Source: an uncultured Methanobrevibacter sp. (GTDB lineage: Archaea; Methanobacteriota; Methanobacteria; Methanobacteriales; Methanobacteriaceae). Taken from it: a stretch of DNA of 42,256 nucleotides. The stretch is from positions 1-42,256 of the forward strand of contig NZ_OMWD01000020.1 of the NCBI RefSeq assembly GCF_900314695.1. Reading direction: 5' to 3'. Below are positions 1 through 8,469 of the stretch, in pieces. Position numbers and translations under genes: made by a program. Below the pieces are notes generated by a model. The model was not told where the DNA came from. It did no database searches and saw only the letters and a list, made by a program, of their open reading frames with translations. How positions within the stretch are numbered: position 1 is the first letter of the stretch; every line of letters begins with the position of its first letter.

Positions 1-526
1 TGATATAAAAGTTTCTATAATCAAATTTCACCACATCTACAAAACTTACATCATACCCGAAAAACTCAAGTACTCACAAAAGCACATTCATTATAATAAT
101 AATTTAATTAATACAATAAATATGATAAAATATAGCTACATGCGGAAAAGCAGTCATCATAGTCAGAATTGTAAATACAATATGACTTAAACCAACGCCA
201 TAAAACATATAGCACATCTAATACAGACGGAAATTATACTAACAAATTCAATTAAAAATCATTGCAATTAATATTTAAATAATTAAATACAAATATAAAA
301 TTATAAAATTTGTATTTTACTAATCATATGAACGTATATTTTTAAAAAAGATAATATTATCAAATATAACTATAACATTTAATAAAAAGTTTCGTCATAC
401 TTCCATCGAACAATCAAGTATTACAAAAAATAAAATAATTAATACCATATTTGATATTATAAATATTTCAAGACATCCCCAACAGATAATATATAAAACT
501 TTCTATCTAATTCAAATAATAATTAC
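1..526. other. AT-rich non-coding stretch
   Basis: I see no open frame with a plausible ribosome site, no tRNA and no clear repeat in these first bases. Stop codons are dense in all frames and the composition is very A+T rich. It looks like intergenic DNA upstream of mer; the gene on its left side lies outside the window. Confidence 0.6.
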
Positions 527-561
527 TTTATATATAGGCTAACCAAAGATATTATTGGTGA
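527..561 (+). promoter_or_regulatory. mer promoter and ribosome site
   Basis: A strong archaeal TATA box (TTTATATATA, 527-536) lies about 30 bases before a GGTGAT ribosome site (556-561) and the ATG at 568. Transcription should start near 557-560, giving a very short leader. A second weaker TATA-like stretch is at 489-496. Confidence 0.6.
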
Positions 562-567
562 TAAATT

Positions 568-1530
568 ATGAAATTTGGTATAGAATTCGTACCTCAAATA
601 CCTTTAAAAGAACTCGTAAGATTAGTAAAAATAGCAGAAGATGTCGGTTTTGAATACGCATGGATCACTGACCACTACAACAACAAAAACGTATACGAAA
701 CCTTAGCATTAATTGCAGCTGAAACTGAAACCATTAAAATGGGTCCTGGTGTAACCAACCCATACGTAAGAAGCCCAGCAATTTCCGCTTCTGCAATCGC
801 TACTATCGACGAAATTTCAGAAGGAAGAGCAACCTTCGGTATTGGTCCTGGTGACAAAGCAACTTTCGATGCTTTAGGAATTGAATGGACTAAACCTGTA
901 TCCACTATCAAAGCAGCAATCGCTGACATTAACACCTTATTAGCAGGTGAAAAAACTGAAGCTGGAGCAGCTTTAGGTGGAGTTAAAAAAGTACAAGATG
1001 CAATCCCTATTTACATGGGTGCACAAGGACCTAAAATGTTAGAAACCGCTGGAGAAATCGCAGACGGTGTATTAATTAACGCTTCCAACCCTAAAGATTA
1101 TGAAGCAGCTATGCCAATGATCAAAAAAGGTCTTGAAGCAGCTGGTGGAGACAAAGCATTCGACGTAGGTGCATACACTGCAACCTCTATCGGACCAGAC
1201 TCAGACGCAGCTAAAAACGCAGCTAAAATCGTAGTTGCATTTATTGCAGCAGGTTCACCACCTCCAGTTATCGAAAGACACGGATTACCTGATGGATTCA
1301 ACACCCAAATGGGTGAATTCTTAGCTAAAGGTGACTTCGGCGGAGCTATTGGTGCTGTAACCGATGAAGCACTCGACGCATTTTCCGTATGTGGTACTCC
1401 TGATGAGTTCATCCCTAAAATTGAAGGCTTAGCTGAAATGGGTGTAACTCAATACGTAGCAGGATCCCCTGTAGGTAAAGACGTAGAAGAATCCATTAAA
1501 TTATTAGGAGAAGTAATCGCAAGTTTCTAA
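568..1530 (+). CDS. mer: 5,10-methylenetetrahydromethanopterin reductase
   Basis: Coenzyme F420-dependent reductase that converts methylene-H4MPT to methyl-H4MPT, a cytoplasmic step of methanogenesis from CO2. The 320-residue product has the usual Mer length and the luciferase-like TIM-barrel fold: the start MKFGIEFVPQIP, ITDHYNN near residue 35, the GPGVTNPYVRSP segment near residue 60 and the GIGPGDKATFDALG segment near residue 93 are typical of the family. The ATG at 568 follows a GGTGAT ribosome site. Codons are richer in C-ending forms (TAC, TTC, ATC) than in neighbouring genes, as expected for a highly expressed enzyme. It seems to be a single-gene unit with its own promoter and terminator. 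Confidence 0.95.
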   Translation: MKFGIEFVPQIPLKELVRLVKIAEDVGFEYAWITDHYNNKNVYETLALIAAETETIKMGPGVTNPYVRSPAISASAIATIDEISEGRATFGIGPGDKATFDALGIEWTKPVSTIKAAIADINTLLAGEKTEAGAALGGVKKVQDAIPIYMGAQGPKMLETAGEIADGVLINASNPKDYEAAMPMIKKGLEAAGGDKAFDVGAYTATSIGPDSDAAKNAAKIVVAFIAAGSPPPVIERHGLPDGFNTQMGEFLAKGDFGGAIGAVTDEALDAFSVCGTPDEFIPKIEGLAEMGVTQYVAGSPVGKDVEESIKLLGEVIASF

Positions 1531-1563
1531 ACTTGCTACTTTTTTCTTTTTTTATTTTTTTAA
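1519..1563 (+). terminator. mer terminator overlapping the stop codon
   Basis: A perfect 8-bp stem, GCAAGTTT (1519-1526) with AAACTTGC (1529-1536), has a 2-base loop and is followed by three long T tracts to 1563. The stop codon TAA (1528-1530) lies inside the hairpin, so the last two codons of mer form one arm. Confidence 0.6.
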
Positions 1564-1667
1564 ACCTTTATACACAACTTAATAACATACTATTTTTCTA
1601 ACACAATTTTTAATTATAACAAAACCATAATTATATAATATTCATTTATTATATTGCAGGTATTATA

Positions 1668-2750
1668 ATGGAAATTGAAAATTTATGTAAAGAAATCAGA
1701 CAAAGGGCTTTTGAGCGAAAAGATCCAAAGACTCCAGAACAGGTTGGTGCCAGCTGGTACAATGATGATTTAACATACAGTGGCGTTTCAAAAACATTAT
1801 TCATCATATTGCCAACACCAGGCTGTGCATGGGCACTTGGAGATAGTGGCGGATGTACAATGTGCAGCTACGTATCAGATTGCACTCTGGAGCCAATCGA
1901 TACACAAACAATCCTTAGAATTTTTAACGAACACCTACAAAGACATCCAATAGCTGAGGAAGATAAGATTTCAGTTAAACTCTTTGCATCAGGCAGCTTC
2001 TTAAACCCATATGAACTTCCTAAAGATGCCCGTGATGAAATTCTGAAAACATTGGTTGACCTTGGAAATGTCAAAGAGATTATTGTTGAGTCACGGCCAG
2101 AATATGTAAAAGAGGATGTACTTGATGAAATTTTTGAAATTATAGGAGATACATTATTTGAAGTAAGCATTGGTCTTGAAACTTCAAATGATTATACACG
2201 ACTTAATAAAATCAATAAAGGTTTTACAAAAGAAGACTTTGAAAATGCAGTCAAATTAATGCAAAACATGTCTGAAAACAAAGGATACAATTTGAAATCT
2301 AAAGCATACATCTTTGTAAAGCCAATTTTAATTTCTGAAGCACAGGCAATTGATGAAGCAATAGAAACTGCTCGATATTGCGATTCAATTGGAGTAAACA
2401 GACTTTCATTCTGCCCTGCAACAATTCATGGAGGAACAGTTATCGAAAGATTATGGAGACAAGGCGCATATCAGCCACCATGGATCTGGTCTTGCATTGA
2501 AATAATCAATACAGTACGTGATGAGTTGGACATACCTGCACTTTTGGACACATCAGGATTTGGTTCAAGAAGAGGCCCATACAATTGTAAAAAATGCAAT
2601 AAAGATTTAAAACATATGATAATAGCCAATAATTTAACACAAAGTAAAATAGAATATGACTGTGAATGTAAAGAAGAATGGTTAGCTGAAATAGAAAATA
2701 GTGATATGAACTCATCAACCGTTGAAATAAAACACATTCCATTATATTAA
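1668..2750 (+). CDS. RaSEA-like radical SAM enzyme of archaeosine biosynthesis
   Basis: The 360-residue protein has an Elp3-like radical SAM cysteine motif Cx9Cx2C (Cys53, Cys63, Cys66: PGCAWALGDSGGCTMC) for a 4Fe-4S cluster, and a C-terminal Cys-rich metal site (CKKCNKD and YDCECKEEW, about residues 310-340). This matches the TIGR01210 family, now known as RaSEA, which works with ArcS to convert a lysine-modified preQ0 base into archaeosine (G+) at position 15 of archaeal tRNA. The ArcS partner is not in the window. ATG at 1668 follows an AGGTAT ribosome site. The family call rests on the motif layout and length; another Elp3-like radical SAM role is possible. Confidence 0.8.
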   Translation: MEIENLCKEIRQRAFERKDPKTPEQVGASWYNDDLTYSGVSKTLFIILPTPGCAWALGDSGGCTMCSYVSDCTLEPIDTQTILRIFNEHLQRHPIAEEDKISVKLFASGSFLNPYELPKDARDEILKTLVDLGNVKEIIVESRPEYVKEDVLDEIFEIIGDTLFEVSIGLETSNDYTRLNKINKGFTKEDFENAVKLMQNMSENKGYNLKSKAYIFVKPILISEAQAIDEAIETARYCDSIGVNRLSFCPATIHGGTVIERLWRQGAYQPPWIWSCIEIINTVRDELDIPALLDTSGFGSRRGPYNCKKCNKDLKHMIIANNLTQSKIEYDCECKEEWLAEIENSDMNSSTVEIKHIPLY

Positions 2751-2792
2751 TATAATTTAAAATAGTAAATAGTTATTAGGAGGAAAAATTAT

Positions 2793-3275
2793 ATGAAAAC
2801 TAAATTCATTAGTTTATTAGCCATTATTCTAGGATTACTTATTATAATATTTCCAGTAATGGGAATTGTTGGCGTTAATGGCTTAATTAGCTTATCAGTA
2901 TTATTAGTATCCATATACTTGCTTATCGTTGGAACCAGCATAATTGATTACAATAAAACCGGAGCAATATTGAATTTGCTTTTGGGATTAATACTATTGC
3001 TGTTAAGTATCTTTTTAATATACAATCCAGCATTCCTTGGAGTTATAGCAGGATTGACATTATATATTGCTGGAATAATGTTGATTGTTGTTGGACTTGT
3101 TTCATTAATTAATAACCGTAGCACAAGATATGGTTTTTACATTGGAATAGCTGGAGTAGTTCTTGGATTATTATACCTGATTATTGGAACATTCATTACT
3201 GATCCTATTGTTCTTGGTACATTAATCGGAGCATGGTTAGTGATTAGCGGAATTTTAAAGCTGATGGATGGCTAA
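2793..3275 (+). CDS. DUF308-type (HdeD-like) membrane protein
   Basis: A small, very hydrophobic protein of 160 residues with about five or six membrane helices (near residues 5-25, 30-48, 56-77, 82-104, 113-133 and 139-156) joined by short loops, the pattern of the DUF308/HdeD family. The biochemical role of this family in archaea is unknown. The start is well supported by GGAGG about 9 bases upstream of ATG. It lies 42 bases after the radical SAM gene and may be cotranscribed with it, but nothing shows a functional link. Confidence 0.7.
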   Translation: MKTKFISLLAIILGLLIIIFPVMGIVGVNGLISLSVLLVSIYLLIVGTSIIDYNKTGAILNLLLGLILLLLSIFLIYNPAFLGVIAGLTLYIAGIMLIVVGLVSLINNRSTRYGFYIGIAGVVLGLLYLIIGTFITDPIVLGTLIGAWLVISGILKLMDG

Positions 3276-3304
3276 AGACTATCCATATAATTTCTTTTTT
3301 TTTT
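3264..3304 (+). terminator. Probable terminator after the DUF308 gene
   Basis: A 6-bp stem ATGGAT (3264-3269) / ATCCAT (3281-3286) spans the stop codon and is followed by a long T-rich run (3291-3304). The run directly precedes the next start codon, so read-through into the nucleotidyltransferase gene is possible. Confidence 0.35.
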
Positions 3305-4583
3305 GGTGTTTATATTGATTGGAATCAGCGCTGATTTTGACCCTGTTCACAAAGGTCATGAAAAATTAATCAAGGAAGCATGTAAAATTGCAGACAGTGA
3401 AGGCAAAAAGGTAGTTGTCTATCTGAATAAGGGATTTAGTGCGAATCATGCCCCATTTTTTGTAAATTTTGAAGCCCGTCGTGAAATGGCACTGGCTTTA
3501 GGTGCAGACGAAGTCAAATCATTTGAAGGGTTGCACCACAGACTTATATTATCATACAGCGTCCCAATAAGACTCCAGCAAATGATTGATGATGGAGTTA
3601 CAGATTATATTACTTCAGCAAGCATCAGCCTTGATGAAATCAAATCCAAAGCTCAAAAATTCATTGATGAAGGCAACTTCGTTGGAATGCCAAAACATTA
3701 TACAAACAGAAATGAAATTCGTTGGTATGCATTAAATGAATTTTTAGGATCCAAATTAAATTTCCATGTAGTGAAGGAGTTGAATAAATCCGAATACTCC
3801 GGAAGATTAATTAGACAGTCAATTATCGATAATGGAATGTCCATTCCATCAAATATTTATAAAGTACTCCCAAAAACCACTGTTGAAATTCTTGAACGGG
3901 AAATTGCTTTGGGCAATGTTCCGGGCAATAGAAATTGGGACGAAATATATAAAAGAATGAACACATATTCCAGAGGAAATCTAGAAAAAATAGCTTACCT
4001 GAATGGGAAAACCATTAATGAAATTATTAAACGAAGAGTTTACAGAGACCCAGAATCAATTTGGGCAGTTTTCAGAAGGTCTGAATATGGTCCGGTCATG
4101 ACTCGCCTAGCCATCAGTTCCATTGAAATGAATGTCAGCAAAAAAGAAGTAATGGATCTTATGAAAAGTTATGAAGAAAAAGGAGTTATTCCAGAAAATC
4201 AGAAAGTTCAAAAGGTAATTGACAGAGCATGGTATGTTGCAAGCATGACAGATGAAGGTGTTAGTGCTCGTGAAGCTAATGATGAGTTTAGAAGCAAAAA
4301 CATTGCCGTTGATGCCCCGTCAACTCTGGAAGCGGGACTTAACTTAACCAAATTTGAAAGCAAAATCACCAAAGAAGGCATTGCCACTGACCTGTATGTT
4401 GACAAAAAAGGAAAAATTTCAGTTCAGTTCAAAAGTGAAGGAAAAAAGATAAAAACCAATTTAAGATTGCCTGCACGTGAAGTGACATATTTAAGATATA
4501 TTATGGATTCTCATTTTATTCCGGTTAACGGAACTATAAAAAAAGCTAAAAAAGGGTTTAAAGTTATGGTTACAATCGGCTGA
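3303..4583 (+). CDS. HxGH-motif nucleotidyltransferase with unknown C-terminal half
   Basis: The N-terminal half is a cytidylyltransferase-like Rossmann domain: GISADFDPVHKGHEKLI carries the HxGH nucleotide-binding motif (about residues 16-19), followed by an 'NFEARREMALALGADEV' segment much like the bacterial tRNA acetate ligase TmcAL. The last 200 residues contain helical segments (IAYLNGKTINEIIKRRVY, YEEKGVIPENQ) and a basic beta-rich tail (ITKEGIATDLYVDKKGK) that I do not recognise. The product is 426 residues. The start is uncertain: TTG at 3303, GTG at 3306 and TTG at 3315 are in frame and none has a clear ribosome site. Its 3' end overlaps the convergent gene by 14 bases. Adenylylation or cytidylylation is likely; the substrate is unknown. 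Confidence 0.65.
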   Translation: MVFILIGISADFDPVHKGHEKLIKEACKIADSEGKKVVVYLNKGFSANHAPFFVNFEARREMALALGADEVKSFEGLHHRLILSYSVPIRLQQMIDDGVTDYITSASISLDEIKSKAQKFIDEGNFVGMPKHYTNRNEIRWYALNEFLGSKLNFHVVKELNKSEYSGRLIRQSIIDNGMSIPSNIYKVLPKTTVEILEREIALGNVPGNRNWDEIYKRMNTYSRGNLEKIAYLNGKTINEIIKRRVYRDPESIWAVFRRSEYGPVMTRLAISSIEMNVSKKEVMDLMKSYEEKGVIPENQKVQKVIDRAWYVASMTDEGVSAREANDEFRSKNIAVDAPSTLEAGLNLTKFESKITKEGIATDLYVDKKGKISVQFKSEGKKIKTNLRLPAREVTYLRYIMDSHFIPVNGTIKKAKKGFKVMVTIG

Positions 4584-5307
4584 ATTTATCCAAAGCAGCT
4601 TTAACCATTATTAGTTCGTTTTGACTGAAACACTCGATAATTTCATTTAATTCTTCACTTTTTCTTTTTGAATTGGCTAAAGTGTTTTTGATTCTGGACA
4701 ATGAACGGTTCTTAAAGTCACCACCCTCAGTTACGGAAATTACATCAAAAAATTCATCTTCCAGATTATAATTTTGAGCAATCTGATAAGATTCTATCAG
4801 AAGTGCTGAAAGTGTTTTGGTATAAGTGCTTCTGAGTAATTTTAAAATAGCAACATCACCGATTTTATCACTTATCACCACAACATCCAAAAAATCATTC
4901 AAAAACAACAATTCATCAGCGCTTTTACCTGAAATGTAAAGTGTTGGATTGTCAGAATCAATTTTTCCAATAATTGCCCCATCAATCAAATTATCAACAT
5001 ATTTGTCAATTTCTAAAGTTGACTCTGGAGAGATATTGTTTAAATCCAAATAGATTCCTTTCACGCATTTACCGTATTTCTTAGCTATCTCTATGGATGA
5101 TGCTGGAGATGTGGCTGAAATCAATAAATCCGATTTGGCTGCTACCTCCCTAAAAGATGACACCACATCCACATCCGAATTGTCAATGGATTCGATAGTG
5201 GATTTTGACCTGTTTTCTTTGGATGTTATAAATTTAATATCATCTAATTTAATTAACTTTACAAGATTTTGACAAACTTTTCCAAAGCCAATCAAACCAA
5301 TTATCAT
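4570..5307 (-). CDS. NAD(P)-binding 6PGDH-like protein, DUF1932 C-terminus
   Basis: The N-terminus MIIGLIGFGKVCQNLVKLI is a Rossmann GxGxxx dinucleotide-binding loop of the 6-phosphogluconate / 3-hydroxyisobutyrate dehydrogenase superfamily. The second half (about residues 105-215: DGAIIGKI, LYISGKSADELLFL, DKIGDVAILKLLRSTYTKTLSALLIES) matches the helical DUF1932 domain, including the lysine (LKLLRS) that sits near the active site in this superfamily. The protein is 245 residues and is the last gene of a six-gene minus-strand run, 8 bases after the DUF89 gene. The substrate is unknown. Confidence 0.7.
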   Translation of the reverse strand: MIIGLIGFGKVCQNLVKLIKLDDIKFITSKENRSKSTIESIDNSDVDVVSSFREVAAKSDLLISATSPASSIEIAKKYGKCVKGIYLDLNNISPESTLEIDKYVDNLIDGAIIGKIDSDNPTLYISGKSADELLFLNDFLDVVVISDKIGDVAILKLLRSTYTKTLSALLIESYQIAQNYNLEDEFFDVISVTEGGDFKNRSLSRIKNTLANSKRKSEELNEIIECFSQNELIMVKAALDKFSRL

Positions 5308-5315
5308 AAAATCAC

Positions 5316-6176
5316 TTATTTTTTAAAAAGAAGCATATCTTTTAAATTGACACCAATATCACGAGCAATAGTATTGCATTTAGCACATAATAAGAAATAA
5401 ACATCTTTATCAGATAAGTCGATTTCAGTCAGTCCTTCATAATTGCCCATTCCCTTGGATATGACAAATTCATGAGAGTCAAATATCTGCCTAAATTCAT
5501 CTGAGATTTCACTGTCAACATAACCTACAGTTCCAGCACCAATCTCCACAATTTTTCCAAATTCATCAAGGCCTGCTTCAAGAGCTTCCTTCATGCATGC
5601 ATCATTTAAGATAGGTTCTGATTTAACTGCAATTGTAATGTCCAATTCATATTCCTTAATTTTTGCCATCAATAATTTATCAAAGACTATTTCGCCAGTG
5701 TTATCCACCAAATACAATACTTTATCATGTTTTTTGAGTGAATTTTCAAATTCAACAATATCCTTAACGGCAAGTTCATCATTTAAGGAATCATTTATTA
5801 TTGCATCTATATCATCATCTAATGTGAATGCTCCAAAATCCAAGATATTACCTATGATAGCTATCTTCACATAATTTTCCAAACTGTCATTTTCTTTGAG
5901 AATTTCCTTTACAATAGGCAAATATTTTAAAGCTATTTCATTTCCTTGGATTTTTTCCCTAAAATATGGATCTTCACAGCCTGTTTTGCTCTTGATAATA
6001 TTGTGCATCATGGACCCTGTTTTATTGGAATTGGTGTCTTTTGAAAAGTTATCCGCCAAAAAATTAAATATATCATTCATGATTTCAATTTTAAGCAAAT
6101 CATCATCACAGGACAAATCCATTGCTTCACGAGCCTGCCTTAAAAAACAAGGGCCACATTCATAACTAATCTTCAA
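5316..6176 (-). CDS. DUF89 (ARMT1-like) metal-dependent damage-control phosphatase family
   Basis: The 286-residue product starts MKISYECGPCFLRQAREAM, the signature N-terminus of archaeal DUF89 proteins with a CxxC pair, and carries the acidic motifs LVDNTGEIVFDKLL (about residue 155) and EIGAGTVGY / VISKGMGNYEGL that form the metal and phosphate site. The family hydrolyses phosphate esters of damaged or over-phosphorylated metabolites; the substrate here is unknown. It starts with TTG at 6176, and the GGTGG that encodes the final Gly-Gly of the upstream sulfur carrier acts as its ribosome site, so the two genes are probably translationally coupled. Confidence 0.8.
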   Translation of the reverse strand: MKISYECGPCFLRQAREAMDLSCDDDLLKIEIMNDIFNFLADNFSKDTNSNKTGSMMHNIIKSKTGCEDPYFREKIQGNEIALKYLPIVKEILKENDSLENYVKIAIIGNILDFGAFTLDDDIDAIINDSLNDELAVKDIVEFENSLKKHDKVLYLVDNTGEIVFDKLLMAKIKEYELDITIAVKSEPILNDACMKEALEAGLDEFGKIVEIGAGTVGYVDSEISDEFRQIFDSHEFVISKGMGNYEGLTEIDLSDKDVYFLLCAKCNTIARDIGVNLKDMLLFKK

Positions 6177-6178
6177 TA

Positions 6179-6382
6179 TTAACCACCATAAATAATTTGA
6201 ACTAATTGAATTTCATCACCATCATTGATTACCGTATCTTCAATGACCAAATCGCCATTCTGCTTTGATACAATGGTTTGTGGAGACAAATCCATATCGT
6301 TTAATAAATCTTTTATTGTATAATCATCATTGGGTAAATCCCTTTTCTCATCAATACTTTTATATTTTAAAATAAATGACAT
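6179..6382 (-). CDS. MoaD/ThiS-type ubiquitin-like sulfur carrier
   Basis: A 67-residue beta-grasp protein ending in IIYGG. The terminal Gly-Gly is needed for adenylation and thiocarboxylation in MoaD, ThiS, Urm1 and archaeal SAMP proteins. It starts directly after the stop codon of the TtuA/Ncs6-like gene (TAAATG junction). In archaea and Thermus such pairs form 2-thiouridine in tRNA, the carrier bringing sulfur to the thiolase, so a Urm1/TtuB-like role is more likely here than molybdopterin synthesis. No E1-like activating enzyme lies in the window. Confidence 0.8.
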   Translation of the reverse strand: MSFILKYKSIDEKRDLPNDDYTIKDLLNDMDLSPQTIVSKQNGDLVIEDTVINDGDEIQLVQIIYGG

Positions 6383-7303
6383 TTAATCACATCCCAATTC
6401 TTCTAAAAATGAACATGCTTTGCATAATCTGTTTGCAGAAGGTTCACCACATCTTTCACATCTGCCATGAGCATAATCTTTTTTAAGCTCTTCCTTTAAG
6501 ATTCCCTTGATTTTATCATATCCTCTCAGAGTTGAGTATTTTATTGTAGGGTGCTTTTCTGCCAATTGGTTGATGACTTCTGAAACTTCACCTCTGAAAG
6601 ATTGCATCGCATATGGGCAGCTGTCAAAATGAACTTCCAATTCTTTGGCAACGACATAAATACCTATTTCACGTTCCGGAATTTCCCTTAACGGTTTGAT
6701 TTTAACTGTGAATTCTTCAGCTTTGGATTCAGTTTTTGCACCTAATTTGGTTAGATTGTCAGTGTTTCCTTCAAGATAATTCATCATGATGGCCTGCACT
6801 TCATCATCCAAATTATGCCCGGTTGCAATTTTAGTTGCTCCCATTTCACGAGCTGCCTTGTTAATGATTGTTCTTCGGAATACTCCGCAATATGTGCATG
6901 AGCCCTTATGATTTTCCCTTTGCATTATCTCATCCAAAGTGATGCCGTATTCCTCCTTTAAAGACACAACCTTGTGTTCAATACCAAGGCGCTCCGCATG
7001 TCTTACTGCAATATCCACGCCATCCTGGCGATAATTGTCAATTCCCTCGTCAACAGTTACGGCACAGATATCGATGACATTCATTTTGCGAAAACTGTTA
7101 AGAATCTCCAATGTGGTTACACTATCCTTTCCGCCTGAAAGAGCTACCAAAACCTTGTCTCCCTTGTCCAGCAATTTCTCTTTTCTAACTGTTTTAATAA
7201 CTTTTTTTTCAATTGATTCAATAAAACAGTCCTTGCACAATAGCTGACCGGATTGTTCTCGTTTAATAATAACTTTTGGATTGCTGCATTTACTACATTT
7301 CAT
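6383..7303 (-). CDS. tRNA 2-thiolation enzyme, TtuA/Ncs6 family
   Basis: An ATP-pyrophosphatase of 306 residues. It has an N-terminal zinc site (CSKC and CKDC, residues 3-26), the PP-loop SGGKDS (56-61), a CTYC pair (Cys136, Cys139) and a later Cys229 (DSCPY) that together match the three ligands of the 4Fe-4S cluster in TtuA, then a C-terminal zinc ribbon (CERCGEPSANRLCKAC). These proteins adenylate and thiolate a uridine of tRNA using a ubiquitin-like sulfur donor, which is encoded by the next gene with no gap. The modified position (wobble U34 as in Ncs6, or U54 as in TtuA) cannot be decided from the sequence. Confidence 0.85.
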   Translation of the reverse strand: MKCSKCSNPKVIIKREQSGQLLCKDCFIESIEKKVIKTVRKEKLLDKGDKVLVALSGGKDSVTTLEILNSFRKMNVIDICAVTVDEGIDNYRQDGVDIAVRHAERLGIEHKVVSLKEEYGITLDEIMQRENHKGSCTYCGVFRRTIINKAAREMGATKIATGHNLDDEVQAIMMNYLEGNTDNLTKLGAKTESKAEEFTVKIKPLREIPEREIGIYVVAKELEVHFDSCPYAMQSFRGEVSEVINQLAEKHPTIKYSTLRGYDKIKGILKEELKKDYAHGRCERCGEPSANRLCKACSFLEELGCD

Positions 7304-7313
7304 TTTATACTAC

Positions 7314-8468
7314 CTACATTTGCTCTACAAATTGAGCCAATTGGTTTAAAGTATTTACCTCAAAGACCTGTGCTCCAACATCCTGATACAGTGAAACACA
7401 GCTGTCAACTACATCCCATTTATTTCTATCTTCAGGATTCAGGATGATGACCTTTTTGGAATCCCTTACAATTTCTTCAAGCACATCAACACTTGCAGGT
7501 TTTCCATTGACTTTAGGTCCTGACCAATCACGGCAATCAGACAATATGATTACATAAGATTTATTGTTGATTTTTGCCATGTCCTGAAACTGTGTGAATG
7601 AAGAGTACATGTCTGAAGTTCCATGAACCATCATGTTTTTAACTCTCAAGTCCTTAACTTTAACAAAGGAATCCAATAGGTATTCTTCCTTTAGTGCATG
7701 AGTGGTTTCAATTACCTTATTGTCAAATTCGAATGTTCTTGATTTTTTGAATGCTGTTTGGGCTGAAAACATAAGCATGAAAAACCAGCTGCTGATCCAC
7801 TCACATGAACCGCTTATATCATTTAAAAACAGGTGCTCGTTTTTATGTGGTCTCGGTTTTGCCTTAACAAGCTCAAATGGAACGCCACCATACTTCAGAT
7901 TAGCCCGGATGGTCCGCCTAATATCAATTTTATTGGTGTTGGTTTGAACTTTCCTTCTTGAACGTTTATTTGCAATTCTTTTACCTAATCTCTGACAGAT
8001 TTCAAGCATACGCGGGTCGAACCTGTTGAGCTTGGTTAAATCCTTGTTCATCAGCTCGCCGTCTCTTTCAAGCTGCTTGACCTCTTCAAGAAGCGGTTGG
8101 CCGGACAACATCTTCAGCTTTTCATTGTTGATTCTTTCCTTATTTAATTTTCTGAAAGCATTATTGTTCTTTTTGATGACATACTTATTGGATTTGGGTC
8201 CGGCACCCTTATATGCAGTTCCGCGCATATCCTTTTTTGGATTTTCCTTTTTAACTTCCTTTTTAAAGATTCCATCAAAAACCTTATTGAATCTTGGAAT
8301 ATCGTATTTGTCTTTGACATATACCGACATCAATGCGTTTTTCAAAAGCTGCCTGTCATCTTCACCCAAAGCCATATAAACCTGAACTGCTGATTGTGTG
8401 CTTCTTACACTGACCGGCAGCCCCTTTTGCCTAAGCTGAGCGGATAAAGTTGCAATTTTATTAATCAT
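7314..8468 (-). CDS. CoxE-like VWA domain protein
   Basis: The 384-residue protein has a basic, helical N-terminal half and a C-terminal von Willebrand A domain with an intact MIDAS metal motif DISGS (residues 217-221); the later SDCRDW segment probably lies on the opposite face. It follows a MoxR AAA+ ATPase with a 1-base gap, the usual partnership in which the ATPase and the VWA protein together insert metal cofactors or remodel a client. The client is not obvious; the next gene downstream is a Fe-S tRNA thiolase. Confidence 0.8.
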   Translation of the reverse strand: MINKIATLSAQLRQKGLPVSVRSTQSAVQVYMALGEDDRQLLKNALMSVYVKDKYDIPRFNKVFDGIFKKEVKKENPKKDMRGTAYKGAGPKSNKYVIKKNNNAFRKLNKERINNEKLKMLSGQPLLEEVKQLERDGELMNKDLTKLNRFDPRMLEICQRLGKRIANKRSRRKVQTNTNKIDIRRTIRANLKYGGVPFELVKAKPRPHKNEHLFLNDISGSCEWISSWFFMLMFSAQTAFKKSRTFEFDNKVIETTHALKEEYLLDSFVKVKDLRVKNMMVHGTSDMYSSFTQFQDMAKINNKSYVIILSDCRDWSGPKVNGKPASVDVLEEIVRDSKKVIILNPEDRNKWDVVDSCVSLYQDVGAQVFEVNTLNQLAQFVEQM

Positions 8469-8469
8469 T

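Noticed and set aside
533..548. AGGCTAACC near the mer TATA box as a DtxR-like box
   Set aside because: It is not an inverted repeat of TTAGG/CCTAA and has only a partial match.
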